From JAHFUA01 sp963808725 (GTDB lineage: Bacteria; Acidobacteriota; Terriglobia; Terriglobales; Acidobacteriaceae), in the NCBI GenBank assembly GCA_963808725.1, contig CAWEGO010000002.1, forward strand, positions 1,736,001 through 1,800,000: DNA of 64,000 bases, in the 5' to 3' direction. The translations under genes and the position numbers were made by a program. This document shows positions 39,863 through 49,107 of this stretch, piece by piece. Within the stretch, counting starts at the first letter, position 1. Each line of letters begins with the position of its first letter. Below the pieces are notes generated by a model. That model saw nothing but the letters and a program-made list of their open reading frames with translations. It had not been told where the DNA came from and did not search any database.

Positions 39863-41284
39863 TTGGGTAAAGTGACTGGCTTTCGTGAGTATCCGCGGGA
39901 ACTTCCGCCGCGGCGGCCCGTAATCGAACGGGTGAACGACTGGTTCGAGGTGTACCGCGACTTTCCCGAGGAGAAAGTGCGGGCGCAGGGCGCGCGCTGC
40001 ATGGACTGCGGCGTGCCGTTCTGCCACACCGGCTGTCCGCTGAACAATATTATTCCTGACTGGAACGACCTGGTGTATCGCGACCGCTGGCAGGAAGCGA
40101 TTCGCCGCCTGCACGCCACCAACAACTTTCCGGAGTTCACGGGACGGATTTGTCCGGCGCCCTGCGAAGCCTCATGCGTGCTGGGCATCAATGAGCCGCC
40201 GGTAACCATCCGGCAAATTGAAAAGAGTGTCATCGAGCACGCCTGGAGCGCGGGATGGATTCGTCCGGAACCGCCCCCGATGGAAACCGAGCACCGCGTG
40301 GCCGTCATCGGCTCCGGTCCGGCTGGCTTGGCGGCCGCTCAGCAGTTGCGGCGCGCCGGCCACAAGGTGACGGTCTACGAGAAGAACGAAAAAGCGGGCG
40401 GACTGCTGCGCTTCGGCATCCCCAATTTCAAACTCGAGAAGCACATCCTGGAGCGCCGGCTGCAACAACTGGTGGAGGAAGGCATCGAGTTCGTGAACAA
40501 TGCCCACGTCGGTGTGAATGTCTCCGTTCCCGAGCTGCGCCGGAACCACGATGCGCTGCTGCTGGCCGGCGGCGCCGAACAGCCGCGCGACCTTCCGCTC
40601 CCGGGACGCGAGCTCAAGGGAATCCATTATGCCGTCGATTATCTTTCGCAGTCGAACCGGCGCTGCGAAGGGATCGATCTTCGTACCCAGGAAGAAATCC
40701 TCGCCACCGGAAAGCGCGTGGTCATCATCGGCGGCGGAGATACCGGGGCCGACTGCCTGGGAACCACCCACCGCCAGCACCCCAAGTCGGTTCATCAGTT
40801 TGAGCTGCTGCCCATGCCTCCGGCGGAACGCTCGCCCAGCACGCCCTGGCCGCTGTGGCCGATGCAACTGCGAACGGAAAGCTCGCACGAAGAGGGAGGC
40901 ATCCGCGAGTGGAGCGTTTCCACCACCGCCTTCCACGGCAATGGAGATGGCCGCGTTACCGGTCTGGCCGGAGTGCGCGTGGGACCGCCGCCCAAGTTCG
41001 AGCCGGTCGCCGCTTCCGAGTTTTTCCTCGAGTGCGACATGGTGCTGCTGGCGATGGGATTCGTCGGTCCGGTGCGCAGCGGACTGCTACAGCAACTCGG
41101 CGTAAAGCTCGATAATCGCGGCAACGTCGCGACCGACGAAACCTACATGTCTTCCGTTCCCGGAGTGTTCGCGGCCGGCGATGTGCGGCGGGGACAGTCG
41201 CTGGTGGTCTGGGCGATCCAGGAGGGACGCAGCGCAGCCCGCGGCATCGACGCCTATCTCCGCGCACGCTCCGCGGCAAGCTAG
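39863..41284 (+). CDS. gltD: glutamate synthase small subunit
   Basis: This 473-residue flavoprotein brings NADPH electrons to GltB. The N-terminal Fe-S region carries ARCMDCGVPFCHTGCPLNN and CPAPCEASCVLG. The FAD fold is VAVIGSGPAGLAAAQQL and the NADPH fold KRVVIIGGGDTGADCLG. The protein ends with the second FAD block GVFAAGDVRRGQSLVVWAI. The start codon is TTG, with GAAGGTGA five bases before it; the first residues (GKVTGFREYPRE) match the family. It forms an operon with gltB. Confidence 0.96.
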   Translation: MGKVTGFREYPRELPPRRPVIERVNDWFEVYRDFPEEKVRAQGARCMDCGVPFCHTGCPLNNIIPDWNDLVYRDRWQEAIRRLHATNNFPEFTGRICPAPCEASCVLGINEPPVTIRQIEKSVIEHAWSAGWIRPEPPPMETEHRVAVIGSGPAGLAAAQQLRRAGHKVTVYEKNEKAGGLLRFGIPNFKLEKHILERRLQQLVEEGIEFVNNAHVGVNVSVPELRRNHDALLLAGGAEQPRDLPLPGRELKGIHYAVDYLSQSNRRCEGIDLRTQEEILATGKRVVIIGGGDTGADCLGTTHRQHPKSVHQFELLPMPPAERSPSTPWPLWPMQLRTESSHEEGGIREWSVSTTAFHGNGDGRVTGLAGVRVGPPPKFEPVAASEFFLECDMVLLAMGFVGPVRSGLLQQLGVKLDNRGNVATDETYMSSVPGVFAAGDVRRGQSLVVWAIQEGRSAARGIDAYLRARSAAS

Positions 41285-41421
41285 CGCCCGAACATAAGTG
41301 CGTGAAACGCGCTTGGATTCTGCTGGTCTGTCCCGGCTTCGGTACCTGGATCCGAAGGTCCTGCCCTGCTCGCCCACTTGTTCCACAATCGGCGGTTATT
41401 CCCGAGGGACGGGCTTCGGTT

Positions 41422-42516
41422 TCAGGCGAGTCGTCGGTGCGGGGCCTCGCTGTCCTCCGCAGAGACAGGGTCGGAGTCGAGCCCGGAGAACCAGCCTTCG
41501 TCGCGCAGTCGAGCCCAGCCCTTGCGTATGTGGTCCTCGCGAAAGATCTCGCGCTTGCGACGGTTCCAATCCGCAAAGCCGCGAACTACGGCTGAAACGT
41601 CACTCGCTGCCTTCGAGTTTTCACTCACGATCCAGTGGATGGTGGCCAACAACTCCAGACCATAAGGCGTCTCAAAACCATCGATCAAACGGCTAACCCT
41701 GTCAATTCGCTCACTGGCCTCTTTGTCGTCTTGCAGAAATGCTACGGCAGCATCACGAGCTCCTGGCAGCAAGGTAATCTCGGCACGGTTGCTCCGGTCA
41801 CCGTAACCTCTAACGTAGTGTCCTTCGATATTCTGGAGCACGTGATGCAGGTTCTCAGCATAGGGGCCAAGAATGTATTTCGTGAATCTTAGCCGTAGGC
41901 GTTCGCCAGCGGCCTGCAGAAAATATGCGAGCTTCTGTACCTCAAGCATTGTGTGCCCGTACCCGACCGATCCATAACGGTCGAGCAGGGCCAATAAGAG
42001 AGCCCTTCCCCGGGTCATTCTTGGTTTCGCTGTCGCCACTCGCATCTCTTCAGCCGCCGGCGCGCCTTGGGGAGCAAAAACGAGGACCTGGACGTTGGGA
42101 AGTTCGGACAGCTGTCTTTGGATGAGCCGGGAAACCTCGCCCCAGTCGAGCCCTCCGCTGCCGCACCCTAGCGGCGGTACAGCAATCGATCGAATTTGGA
42201 GTGTCTGGATCACCTTGGCCAGTGCGCTGAGACCTTCCCGAATGTCGCTGAGCCGCGACTTGCCTCTCCAGTGGCGCTTCGTCGGGAAATTGATGATGTA
42301 CTTCGGGCCGACAAACTTCTCGGTTTCCACGACGAACATCCTTCCCGGCTGCACGACCCCCGCCCGGCAGGCTTCCTGATATTTGCGGTAGTTGTCGGGG
42401 AAGGCCTGCCTGAACTGCAGGGCGATGCCCTTCCCCATGATGCCGACGCAGTTGACGGTGTTTACCAACGCGTCCACATTCGCTTGAAGCAAATTACCGC
42501 TTGTTATCTGTACCAT
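41422..42516 (-). CDS. darG: DarG antitoxin (macrodomain DNA ADP-ribosylglycohydrolase)
   Basis: The N-terminal macrodomain (~1-150) begins MVQITSGNLLQANVDALVNTVNCVGIMGKGIALQF, and the motif GCGSGGLDWGEV also binds ADP-ribose. A C-terminal domain (~165-364) follows, as in the DarG family, and neutralises DarT by direct binding. The antitoxin removes ADP-ribose from thymidines in DNA. Its ATG shares one base with the stop of darT (TAATG), so the pair is coupled. It is full length at 364 residues with no breaks. Confidence 0.9.
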   Translation of the reverse strand: MVQITSGNLLQANVDALVNTVNCVGIMGKGIALQFRQAFPDNYRKYQEACRAGVVQPGRMFVVETEKFVGPKYIINFPTKRHWRGKSRLSDIREGLSALAKVIQTLQIRSIAVPPLGCGSGGLDWGEVSRLIQRQLSELPNVQVLVFAPQGAPAAEEMRVATAKPRMTRGRALLLALLDRYGSVGYGHTMLEVQKLAYFLQAAGERLRLRFTKYILGPYAENLHHVLQNIEGHYVRGYGDRSNRAEITLLPGARDAAVAFLQDDKEASERIDRVSRLIDGFETPYGLELLATIHWIVSENSKAASDVSAVVRGFADWNRRKREIFREDHIRKGWARLRDEGWFSGLDSDPVSAEDSEAPHRRLA

Positions 42517-43179
42517 TAGTAATACCAGCCTCGACGAACAGTGACTTTAGGCCTGTGGTGAACCCCTGACCGGCTGAGCACAGCCTCAATCGCGGACTTG
42601 ACTGCGTTGCTCATGACAACAACTTCCGTCACAAGGGCCCACGGAAAGCGCCCATGTACGAGGAATTCAGCACTCCGGCGTCGCTTGCGGTCGGGATCTT
42701 TTAGGGGTGTCATTCCAGTACTGCAGGCGCATCACTTCCCAATCAACTTCGTCCAATCTGTTCAGGTCGTCGAAGAAATCCGTCAGCGCCATGGTCCCGT
42801 GCCCGTTGGTAAAGACAAACCCGCAACCGCTTCCGGCAATAAGTTGCGCGTTGGAAAGAAGGTAGATCACGTCGGACTGGCCACCGGTATAACCCTCGAC
42901 TCTGCCGTGGTGAATCGCGCAGAGCATAGGCGAACGAGGGGCAAAGTAAAAAGGTACGTAGTCATGCAGGGTTCCGCCGGGTCCGCACGGCACGGATGTA
43001 CTGCTCCGACGATCCTGAATATTCTGGTGCGCAATATTCACGTAATATGTCCCGCCGCCCAGAAGGTCTGCGCAGCAGTGCAGCGCGCCTGCGCCGATGA
43101 TTGAGCCAAGGTTGTCGACATGTGTGATGTGGTACACCGGAGTCGGTAATGGTACTGCCGTCTTGTTGCTAGCCGCCAT
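42516..43179 (-). CDS. darT: DarT toxin (DNA thymidine ADP-ribosyltransferase), one frameshift
   Basis: Features of the DUF4433/DarT fold: the NAD-site strand TPVYHITHVDNLGSIIGAG, YVPFYFAPRSPMLCAIHHG, YLLSNAQLI, and the catalytic-Glu motif AEFLVHGRFPWALV near the C-terminus. The frame breaks near 42705 inside a run of four A, just after QYWNDTPK. Deleting one A joins it to DPDRKRRRSAEFLVHG and gives ~220 residues, normal for DarT. As the sequence stands the catalytic Glu would not be translated. The gene precedes darG in the usual order. Confidence 0.85.
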
Positions 43180-43265
43180 ACGGAGGACAGGCCCATATTA
43201 TCTCGCCTCTCGATGCGGGTTGGCGCACAGCATCTCGCGCCTTTCATGGCTTCATCGTCCAGACG

Positions 43266-43463
43266 CTATCGGACCCGTGCCTGCCCCTTCCCCTCTCTCG
43301 GATCAAGCCCCTGGGCTCGAACGGATCGCTCCGACTTTCGCGGCCTGTCCCAATAGGGATTTTTGCATTTGGGGCACACCTTCGGGTACTCATTGGCCAA
43401 CCTCGGTAGCCACGCGTGCGCGCAGCGCTCGCAGCGGTAGCCCGGCAGCATGACTCTGGCCAT
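43266..43463 (-). CDS. small zinc-ribbon protein
   Basis: From MARVMLPGYRCERCAHAW, 65 residues with two CxxC knuckles (CERC; CPKC in VCPKCKNPYWDRPRK) that form a zinc ribbon of the type often seen as small DNA- or antitoxin-linked proteins. A longer frame begins at 43541, but those residues are not family-like, and a G-run precedes the ATG at 43463. It lies next to darTG but has no known link to it. Confidence 0.6.
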   Translation of the reverse strand: MARVMLPGYRCERCAHAWLPRLANEYPKVCPKCKNPYWDRPRKSERSVRAQGLDPREGKGQARVR

Positions 43464-43640
43464 ACCCCCCAGTCTGAGATCTCCCGTATATGAGGTCAAG
43501 TACCATACGAACGGTATTGTACCATAACTATAATCTGTCAAGTATATTACTATTAGGTAAAAGAAAGGTCGCCGCAGAAAGCCCCGCGGCCGTACGGGCC
43601 GAAACTCAACGCCCAGTAGTCTGTCGCCGCCCCGTCGAAC

Positions 43641-44897
43641 CTACTCATACCGCAGGCAAACGATGGGGTCGAGGTTGGCGGCGCGGTTGGCGGGATAGAA
43701 GCCGAAAAACAGTCCCACGCCAACCGACATCGCCACCCCGGTGACGACCCAGAAGGGCGAGACCGTGGCGGGCACCGAAGCGAAGGCGTGGCGCACGATG
43801 GTGGCGACGAGGATGCCGATCGCGATGCCGAGCGCGCCACCGGTCGAGGTCAGCAGCACCGCTTCGAGCAGAAACTGGACGCGGATATCGGCCTTACGCG
43901 CGCCGATGGCGCGGCGCACGCCAATCTCCCGGGTGCGTTCGGTCACCGAGATCAGCATGATATTCATCACCCCGATGCCGCCGACCAGCAGCCCGACCGA
44001 GCTGATGATGCCGGTCAGAATCACCAGCGCGCCCGTGAGCTGGTTCCAGAGCTGGGTCAGGAAATCGGAGGAGATGACTTCGAAATCGTTCTCCTGATTG
44101 TGCCGCAGATGGCGCAGGCGGCGCATGGCTTCTGTGACCTGGTCCACGGCGAGCTGGGGATCGCCGTGCTTGGGAATGGTGAAGGCGATGTGCGTCTCCT
44201 TCGATTCGGGGTAGTTCTTCTGGAAATTCGAGAGCGGGATAACGGCGAAGCTGTCCACGCCGCCGCCGCCGAACAGGCCGGGATCTCTTTCGAAAACTCC
44301 GATCACTTCATACTGGCGGCCGTTGACGTAGGCCACCTTGCCGATGGGGTCGGTGTTGGGGAAGAGCGAGTCGGCCAACGCCGCGCCCAGCACCACAACG
44401 TTGCGCGAGTGCTCCTCGTCGAAGCGGGAGAGGAAGCGGCCTTCATTGACGGCGAACAGCGGGATGGCATCCACGTAGTCGGGCGCGGCGCCGCGCAGGA
44501 TGATGCGCTCGACGCGCTTGTCCCCGGCGTGCACCTCGTTGGTCTCCCCGAAGAAGAAAGCGCGCGTCTTGAATGGCGTGGCCAGTTCGATTGCGGGGCA
44601 GGATTCGCGCAGGTATTGTGCGTAGTCCGTTTCCAGGTAGCGGCGCGTGCGCATCTTTTCCGGTAAACGGTCCGGTGGCTGGCCGAACGGGATGCGGGAG
44701 ATGAAATACGTCCGCGAACCGAACGATTCCACGCGCTTCTGGATGTAGAGGTTCAGGCCATCAATGATGGAAGCCACCGAGATCACCGAGGTCACCCCGA
44801 TGAAGATGCCCAGCACCGTCAGGGCGGAGCGCACCTTGTGTCCACGCAGGGTGGCCAGCGCGTTCCTCAGGTTCTCTTTGATCTCGGCGCGCTGCAT
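43641..44897 (-). CDS. MacB-type ABC transporter permease
   Basis: A 418-residue permease with the MacB/FtsX topology: an N-terminal span (VRSALTVLGIFIGVTSVISVASIIDG), a ~220-residue periplasmic domain, and three C-terminal spans with the FtsX block GGIGVMNIMLISVTERTREIGVRRAIGARKADIRVQFLLEAVLL. It ends FYPANRAANLDPIVCLRYE. The start is separated by two bases from the stop of a second permease, so they form one operon. No ATPase is next to them. The family exports macrolides, toxins or lipopeptides, or acts as a mechanotransmitter. Confidence 0.88.
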   Translation of the reverse strand: MQRAEIKENLRNALATLRGHKVRSALTVLGIFIGVTSVISVASIIDGLNLYIQKRVESFGSRTYFISRIPFGQPPDRLPEKMRTRRYLETDYAQYLRESCPAIELATPFKTRAFFFGETNEVHAGDKRVERIILRGAAPDYVDAIPLFAVNEGRFLSRFDEEHSRNVVVLGAALADSLFPNTDPIGKVAYVNGRQYEVIGVFERDPGLFGGGGVDSFAVIPLSNFQKNYPESKETHIAFTIPKHGDPQLAVDQVTEAMRRLRHLRHNQENDFEVISSDFLTQLWNQLTGALVILTGIISSVGLLVGGIGVMNIMLISVTERTREIGVRRAIGARKADIRVQFLLEAVLLTSTGGALGIAIGILVATIVRHAFASVPATVSPFWVVTGVAMSVGVGLFFGFYPANRAANLDPIVCLRYE

Positions 44898-44899
44898 CG

Positions 44900-46123
44900 T
44901 TACTCCGACCTCAGCGCGACCACGGGATCGAGGCGTGCGGCGCGCGTCGCCGGGTAGATGCCGAAGAACAACCCGATGGCGGAGCTGAGGATCAGACCGA
45001 GGACGGCCACCCACGTCTGCACCGAGGTGGGGAAAGAAGTGAAGCTGCGCAACCCGAGCGCGCACAAGAAGCCGCCCACGATCCCGGCGGCGCCGCCGAT
45101 GATGCATTGCAGCACGCTTTCCAGCAGGAACTGCCGGCGGATGTCGCGCTGCGTAGCTCCCAGAGCGCGGCGCACGCCGATCTCCTTAGTGCGCTCGGTC
45201 ACGCTCACCAGCATGACGTTCATGATGACGATGCCGCCGACCACGGCAGAAATCGAGCTCACCATGACGAACACGGCGAAGAAAGCGCCGCTGATGGAGC
45301 GCCAGAGCGAGATGTAGCTGTCCTTAGTGCCTATGAAAAAGTCGTCGTCCTGCCCGGGCTGGAGGTGGCGGCGCCCGCGCATCACCAGGCGCGCCTCGTC
45401 CTGGGCCTGCTCGAAGGCAGGTCCTCCCACGGTCTTCACGTTGATGGTGAGGCTGGAGCGCGTGCCCATCTGGCGCAGATACGTGCGCAGCGGGACGATC
45501 ATGAAATTGTCCTGCTCCTGGCCGAGCACGGAGCCGATGCGCTCCATGGTGCCGATGACGCGGAACTCATCGTTGCCGACGCGCACCACCTGGCCGAGCG
45601 GATTGGTGCCGGGGAAGAATTCATCCACCAGGGTCTGGCCGATGATGCAAACGTTGCTCATCTGCTGGTCTTCCGAGTCTCCGAAGTAACGGCCGAGCTC
45701 GATGGTGCGGGTGTCGATCTCCGCCATGTTGGCGGTGTGCCCGAGAAGGTTGATGTCCTGCAGTTCCTTCTCGCGATAGCGCACGTGGACGGAATCAGTC
45801 GCGGAAGCTCCGACCATCTGGCAGGAGTCGCAGCGCTCGCTCACCGCGCGCACGTCGTCCCACTCGATGCGCTTGAAGCGAAGAGCCCTGATTACCGCGT
45901 CCCAATCGGTGACCACGAACGGCGTCTTCGCGATCTGGAAGACGTTGGTGCCGAGGTTGGCGATCTTGTTCTCGACGTAAGCGTTCGCGCCCTGGACGAT
46001 GGTCATGACGGTGATCAGCGTGGCCACGCCCAGCGTCAGCCCCACGATGGTCAGCGAGGCGCGCAGCTTGTGCGCACGCAGCGCTTCCACACTTTGCCGA
46101 AAGATATCCTCAAGCCGCGACAC
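44900..46123 (-). CDS. MacB-type ABC transporter permease, second subunit
   Basis: Same architecture as the downstream gene: a first span near ASLTIVGLTLGVATLITVMTIVQG, a periplasmic part containing CDSCQ, and a C-terminal FtsX block (GGIVIMNVMLVSVTERTKEIGVRRALGATQRDIRRQFLLESVL). About 407 residues from a GTG at 46123 (SRLEDIFRQSVEALRAHK); an upstream ATG at 46219 gives an improbable N-terminus. The two permeases differ enough to form a heterodimer. Confidence 0.85.
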   Translation of the reverse strand: MSRLEDIFRQSVEALRAHKLRASLTIVGLTLGVATLITVMTIVQGANAYVENKIANLGTNVFQIAKTPFVVTDWDAVIRALRFKRIEWDDVRAVSERCDSCQMVGASATDSVHVRYREKELQDINLLGHTANMAEIDTRTIELGRYFGDSEDQQMSNVCIIGQTLVDEFFPGTNPLGQVVRVGNDEFRVIGTMERIGSVLGQEQDNFMIVPLRTYLRQMGTRSSLTINVKTVGGPAFEQAQDEARLVMRGRRHLQPGQDDDFFIGTKDSYISLWRSISGAFFAVFVMVSSISAVVGGIVIMNVMLVSVTERTKEIGVRRALGATQRDIRRQFLLESVLQCIIGGAAGIVGGFLCALGLRSFTSFPTSVQTWVAVLGLILSSAIGLFFGIYPATRAARLDPVVALRSE

Positions 46124-46299
46124 GGCCCACCCTTCCGATTTACTTGCACCCTCTTTGATATCGTAACAGCCGGGCACGACCGCCCAACGGCCGCGGGCCG
46201 AGAGCCCAGCCACGATCAAGCAACTTGTCTCCGCATGCCGTGTATGAAGTAAAGTGTTGAAGTGTGTGCGGAATGGGGAGGCGCTGAAGGCGCGTAACG

Positions 46300-47583
46300 A
46301 TGAGCGTAGAGCGGCGTGGGAAAATCGACTGGCTGGATCTGCTGTGGTTGATCTTCCTGGCCGGCTTGGCGATCCTGCCCCCGGTGCGCGAGTACCACAA
46401 GCAGCTCACCCTGCTCGGGATCGGAATCCTGCAACTGTCTGAGGGGTGGCTGATCGCGCGCGTACCGCGCGGCCGTTCTTACGTGGTCTTGCTCAAGATT
46501 CTGCTGGCCACGCTGCTGCTGGACCACACCGGAGGACCGGGAATCAACAGCAGCTACTATCCCATCTACTACCTCCCCGTGGTCACCGCCGCCCTCTACT
46601 TCGGGCCCTGGAAGACGCTGCTCTGGACGCTGCTGGCTTCCGCCGCCTACTGTTCGTATCTGTATCCGGCGCTTCAGGAATACGAGTTGGACGCGGGTGG
46701 GGTCGCCGAACTCGCCATCCGTATTCTGTTCTTTTTCCTGGCCGCCGGCGTGGTGAACCGCTTTGCCTTACAAAGCCGGCGGCAATCGGACCGCTATCAG
46801 AAGCTGGCGGAAGAGCTTGCAGAAACCAATCGCCAGCTCGAACAGGCGCAGGCCGAGGCGCGCCGCTCCGAGCGGCTGGTGGCTCTGGGCCAGCTCTCCG
46901 CCGGACTCGCGCACGAGATTCGCAATCCGCTGGGCGTCATCAAAGGCTCGGCGGAGATGCTGAATGAGAAGCTGCGAGGATCGGATCCGCTGGCGAGCGA
47001 GCTGGCGGGATATATTTCCGGGGAAGTGGATCGGCTCAGCGCGCTGGTGAGCCGTTTCCTGGACTTCGCGCGGCCGCTGCGTGCTCAAGCGTCTCCGCAG
47101 GAGCCGGCGGCTTTGCTGGATCGGGCGCTGAAATCGGTGGCGCAGCAGTGGCGAGGAGGGCAGGTCAGCATCGAACGGAAGTATCAGGAGAATCTGCCGA
47201 TGGTGCCGCTCGATGAAGGTCTTTGCGAGCAGGCCTTCCTGAATCTTGTCCAGAATGCTTACGAAGCCATGGGGAGCCAGGGCGGGACGCTCCGGGTGGA
47301 GGTTATCGCCGCTGAATCCGATGGCCGCCGCGGCGTCGAAATCCGGCTGCAAGATACCGGCCCCGGCGTCGCTGCGGAGCTGCGGGAGCAGATTTTCAAT
47401 CCGTTCGTTACTACCAAGCAGACAGGGGTGGGGCTGGGGCTCTCCATTGTGGCCAAGATTGTGGAAGAGCACCATGGTTCCATTCGGGTGGAGAGCGCGC
47501 CCGGCGGCGGCGCCAGCTTCGTGATCTTTCTTCCCGCGGAATCAGCGGGGGTTCGGAAGGAGACAGCACTGCTATCCGGATAA
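46300..47583 (+). CDS. NtrB-like sensor histidine kinase
   Basis: A 427-residue protein with about five N-terminal hydrophobic spans and a coiled linker (RYQKLAEELAETNRQLEQAQAEARRSERL). The H-box is GLAHEIRNPLGVIKGSAEML and the ATPase has LVQNAYEAM, LQDTGPGVA and GVGLGLSIVAKIV. The H-box and ATPase resemble the NtrB/AtoS class that drives sigma-54 activators. Its stop is 5 bases before the NtrC-like gene, a cotranscribed pair. Confidence 0.9.
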   Translation: MSVERRGKIDWLDLLWLIFLAGLAILPPVREYHKQLTLLGIGILQLSEGWLIARVPRGRSYVVLLKILLATLLLDHTGGPGINSSYYPIYYLPVVTAALYFGPWKTLLWTLLASAAYCSYLYPALQEYELDAGGVAELAIRILFFFLAAGVVNRFALQSRRQSDRYQKLAEELAETNRQLEQAQAEARRSERLVALGQLSAGLAHEIRNPLGVIKGSAEMLNEKLRGSDPLASELAGYISGEVDRLSALVSRFLDFARPLRAQASPQEPAALLDRALKSVAQQWRGGQVSIERKYQENLPMVPLDEGLCEQAFLNLVQNAYEAMGSQGGTLRVEVIAAESDGRRGVEIRLQDTGPGVAAELREQIFNPFVTTKQTGVGLGLSIVAKIVEEHHGSIRVESAPGGGASFVIFLPAESAGVRKETALLSG

Positions 47584-47588
47584 CCACT

Positions 47589-48956
47589 ATGCCGACGGTT
47601 CTGATTGTCGAAGACGAAGCCAAGATGCGCCGGCTGCTCGAGCTCAACCTGGGCGAGGACGGCTTCACCACGCTCTCCGCCGCGGACGCCGAGACTGGGC
47701 TGAAGCTCCTGCGCAGCGAGTCGGTGGACCTGGTGGTCACCGATCTCAAGCTGCCGGGACAGGACGGCCTCGCGTTCCTGCAAACGGTCAAGCAATTGAA
47801 TGCCGCGCTTCCGGTGGTGGTGATGACGGCGTTCGGCAGCGTCGAAACCGCGGTCGAGGCGATGAAAGCCGGGGCAGCCGATTACGTGGTGAAGCCTTTC
47901 TCGCTGGCCGAAATGCGCATGGTGATCCACAAAGAGCTGGACGTGCGCCAGCTCCGGGAAGAGAACCGCTCGCTGCGCGAGGCCCTCGGGCGGCGCTACG
48001 AGCACCCCAACATCGTGGCGCGCGGCGCCAAAATGCAGGAAGTTCTGGCCACGGTGGAGCGCGTCGCCCCGACCAACGCAACCGTGCTGCTCGGCGGCGA
48101 GAGCGGCGTGGGCAAGGATCTGATCGCCCGCGCCATTCATGAGAAGTCGCGCCGCGCCTCCGGACCTTTCGTCAAAATCAACAGCACTGCGATTCCCGAG
48201 ACCCTGCTGGAGAGCGAACTTTTTGGCTACGAGAAAGGCGCGTTTACCGGCGCCGCCGCCAGCAAACGCGGAAAGTTCGAGCTGGCGGACAAGGGAACGC
48301 TTTTCCTCGACGAGATCGGCGATGTCCCGCTGGCAGTTCAGGTGAAGCTGCTGCGGGTTCTCCAGGAGCGTGAGTTCGAACGGCTGGGCGGCACGCGCAC
48401 CCTGAAGGTGGATGTGCGGCTCATTGCCGCCACCAATCGCGACCTGCGCGAGGCCCTCGAGCAGCACACCTTCCGTGAGGACCTCTACTATCGCCTGAAC
48501 GTCGTGCCCATTGATATCCCTCCGCTGCGCGAGCACAAAGAAGATATCCCCGAGCTGGTGAAGCTGTTTCTCTCGCGCTTTGCCGCGGAATCCGGCAAAC
48601 AAATCACCGGGATAGCTCCCGAAGCTTTGCACGTTTTGACGGACCATTACTGGCCGGGAAATGTTCGCGAACTCCAGAACGTCATTGAACGGGCTTGCGC
48701 GCTGGCGAATGGATCTGTGCTGGAATCTGCGGACATCCGTCTGGACGCGAACCGCGGGAAGGCGGCGAATTCATCCGAACCCGTTTTGCCTGAAGGAATG
48801 ACTCTTGAACAGTGGGAAGATGAGATCATTCGCGAAGCCTTGCGCAAAGCCGACGGCAACAAGAGCCAGGCGGCGCGCAGGCTGGGGCTCTCGCGGAATG
48901 CGCTGCGCTACCGGCTGTCCAAGATCGGCATTGCCGATGATTCCGAGAAGGAGTGA
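47589..48956 (+). CDS. sigma-54-dependent response regulator (NtrC class)
   Basis: 455 residues in three domains. The receiver has phosphoacceptor Asp52 (LVVTDLKLPGQDG). The AAA+ domain has Walker A GESGVGKDLIARAIH (~170), the sigma-54 contact loop GAFTGA (~217) and Walker B GTLFLDEIGD (~238). A Fis-type helix-turn-helix (NKSQAARRLGLSRNALRYRLSKIGI) closes the protein. It should activate sigma-54 promoters when phosphorylated by the kinase encoded upstream. Its targets are unknown. An IS110 element lies 67 bases after its stop. Confidence 0.92.
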   Translation: MPTVLIVEDEAKMRRLLELNLGEDGFTTLSAADAETGLKLLRSESVDLVVTDLKLPGQDGLAFLQTVKQLNAALPVVVMTAFGSVETAVEAMKAGAADYVVKPFSLAEMRMVIHKELDVRQLREENRSLREALGRRYEHPNIVARGAKMQEVLATVERVAPTNATVLLGGESGVGKDLIARAIHEKSRRASGPFVKINSTAIPETLLESELFGYEKGAFTGAAASKRGKFELADKGTLFLDEIGDVPLAVQVKLLRVLQEREFERLGGTRTLKVDVRLIAATNRDLREALEQHTFREDLYYRLNVVPIDIPPLREHKEDIPELVKLFLSRFAAESGKQITGIAPEALHVLTDHYWPGNVRELQNVIERACALANGSVLESADIRLDANRGKAANSSEPVLPEGMTLEQWEDEIIREALRKADGNKSQAARRLGLSRNALRYRLSKIGIADDSEKE

Positions 48957-49107
48957 GAGCTGCAATTGCGATCGGCGCGGACACCGGCTGGGGAGGGATG
49001 GTTAGTGGTAACCCCTGATGGAATAACGAAGTCGGCCTCGCGAGCGGCCTGAGTACACTGTTTTGGCTTCCAAACCGAAAGAGTGGCTCGGACCGAAGGA
49101 GGCCGAG

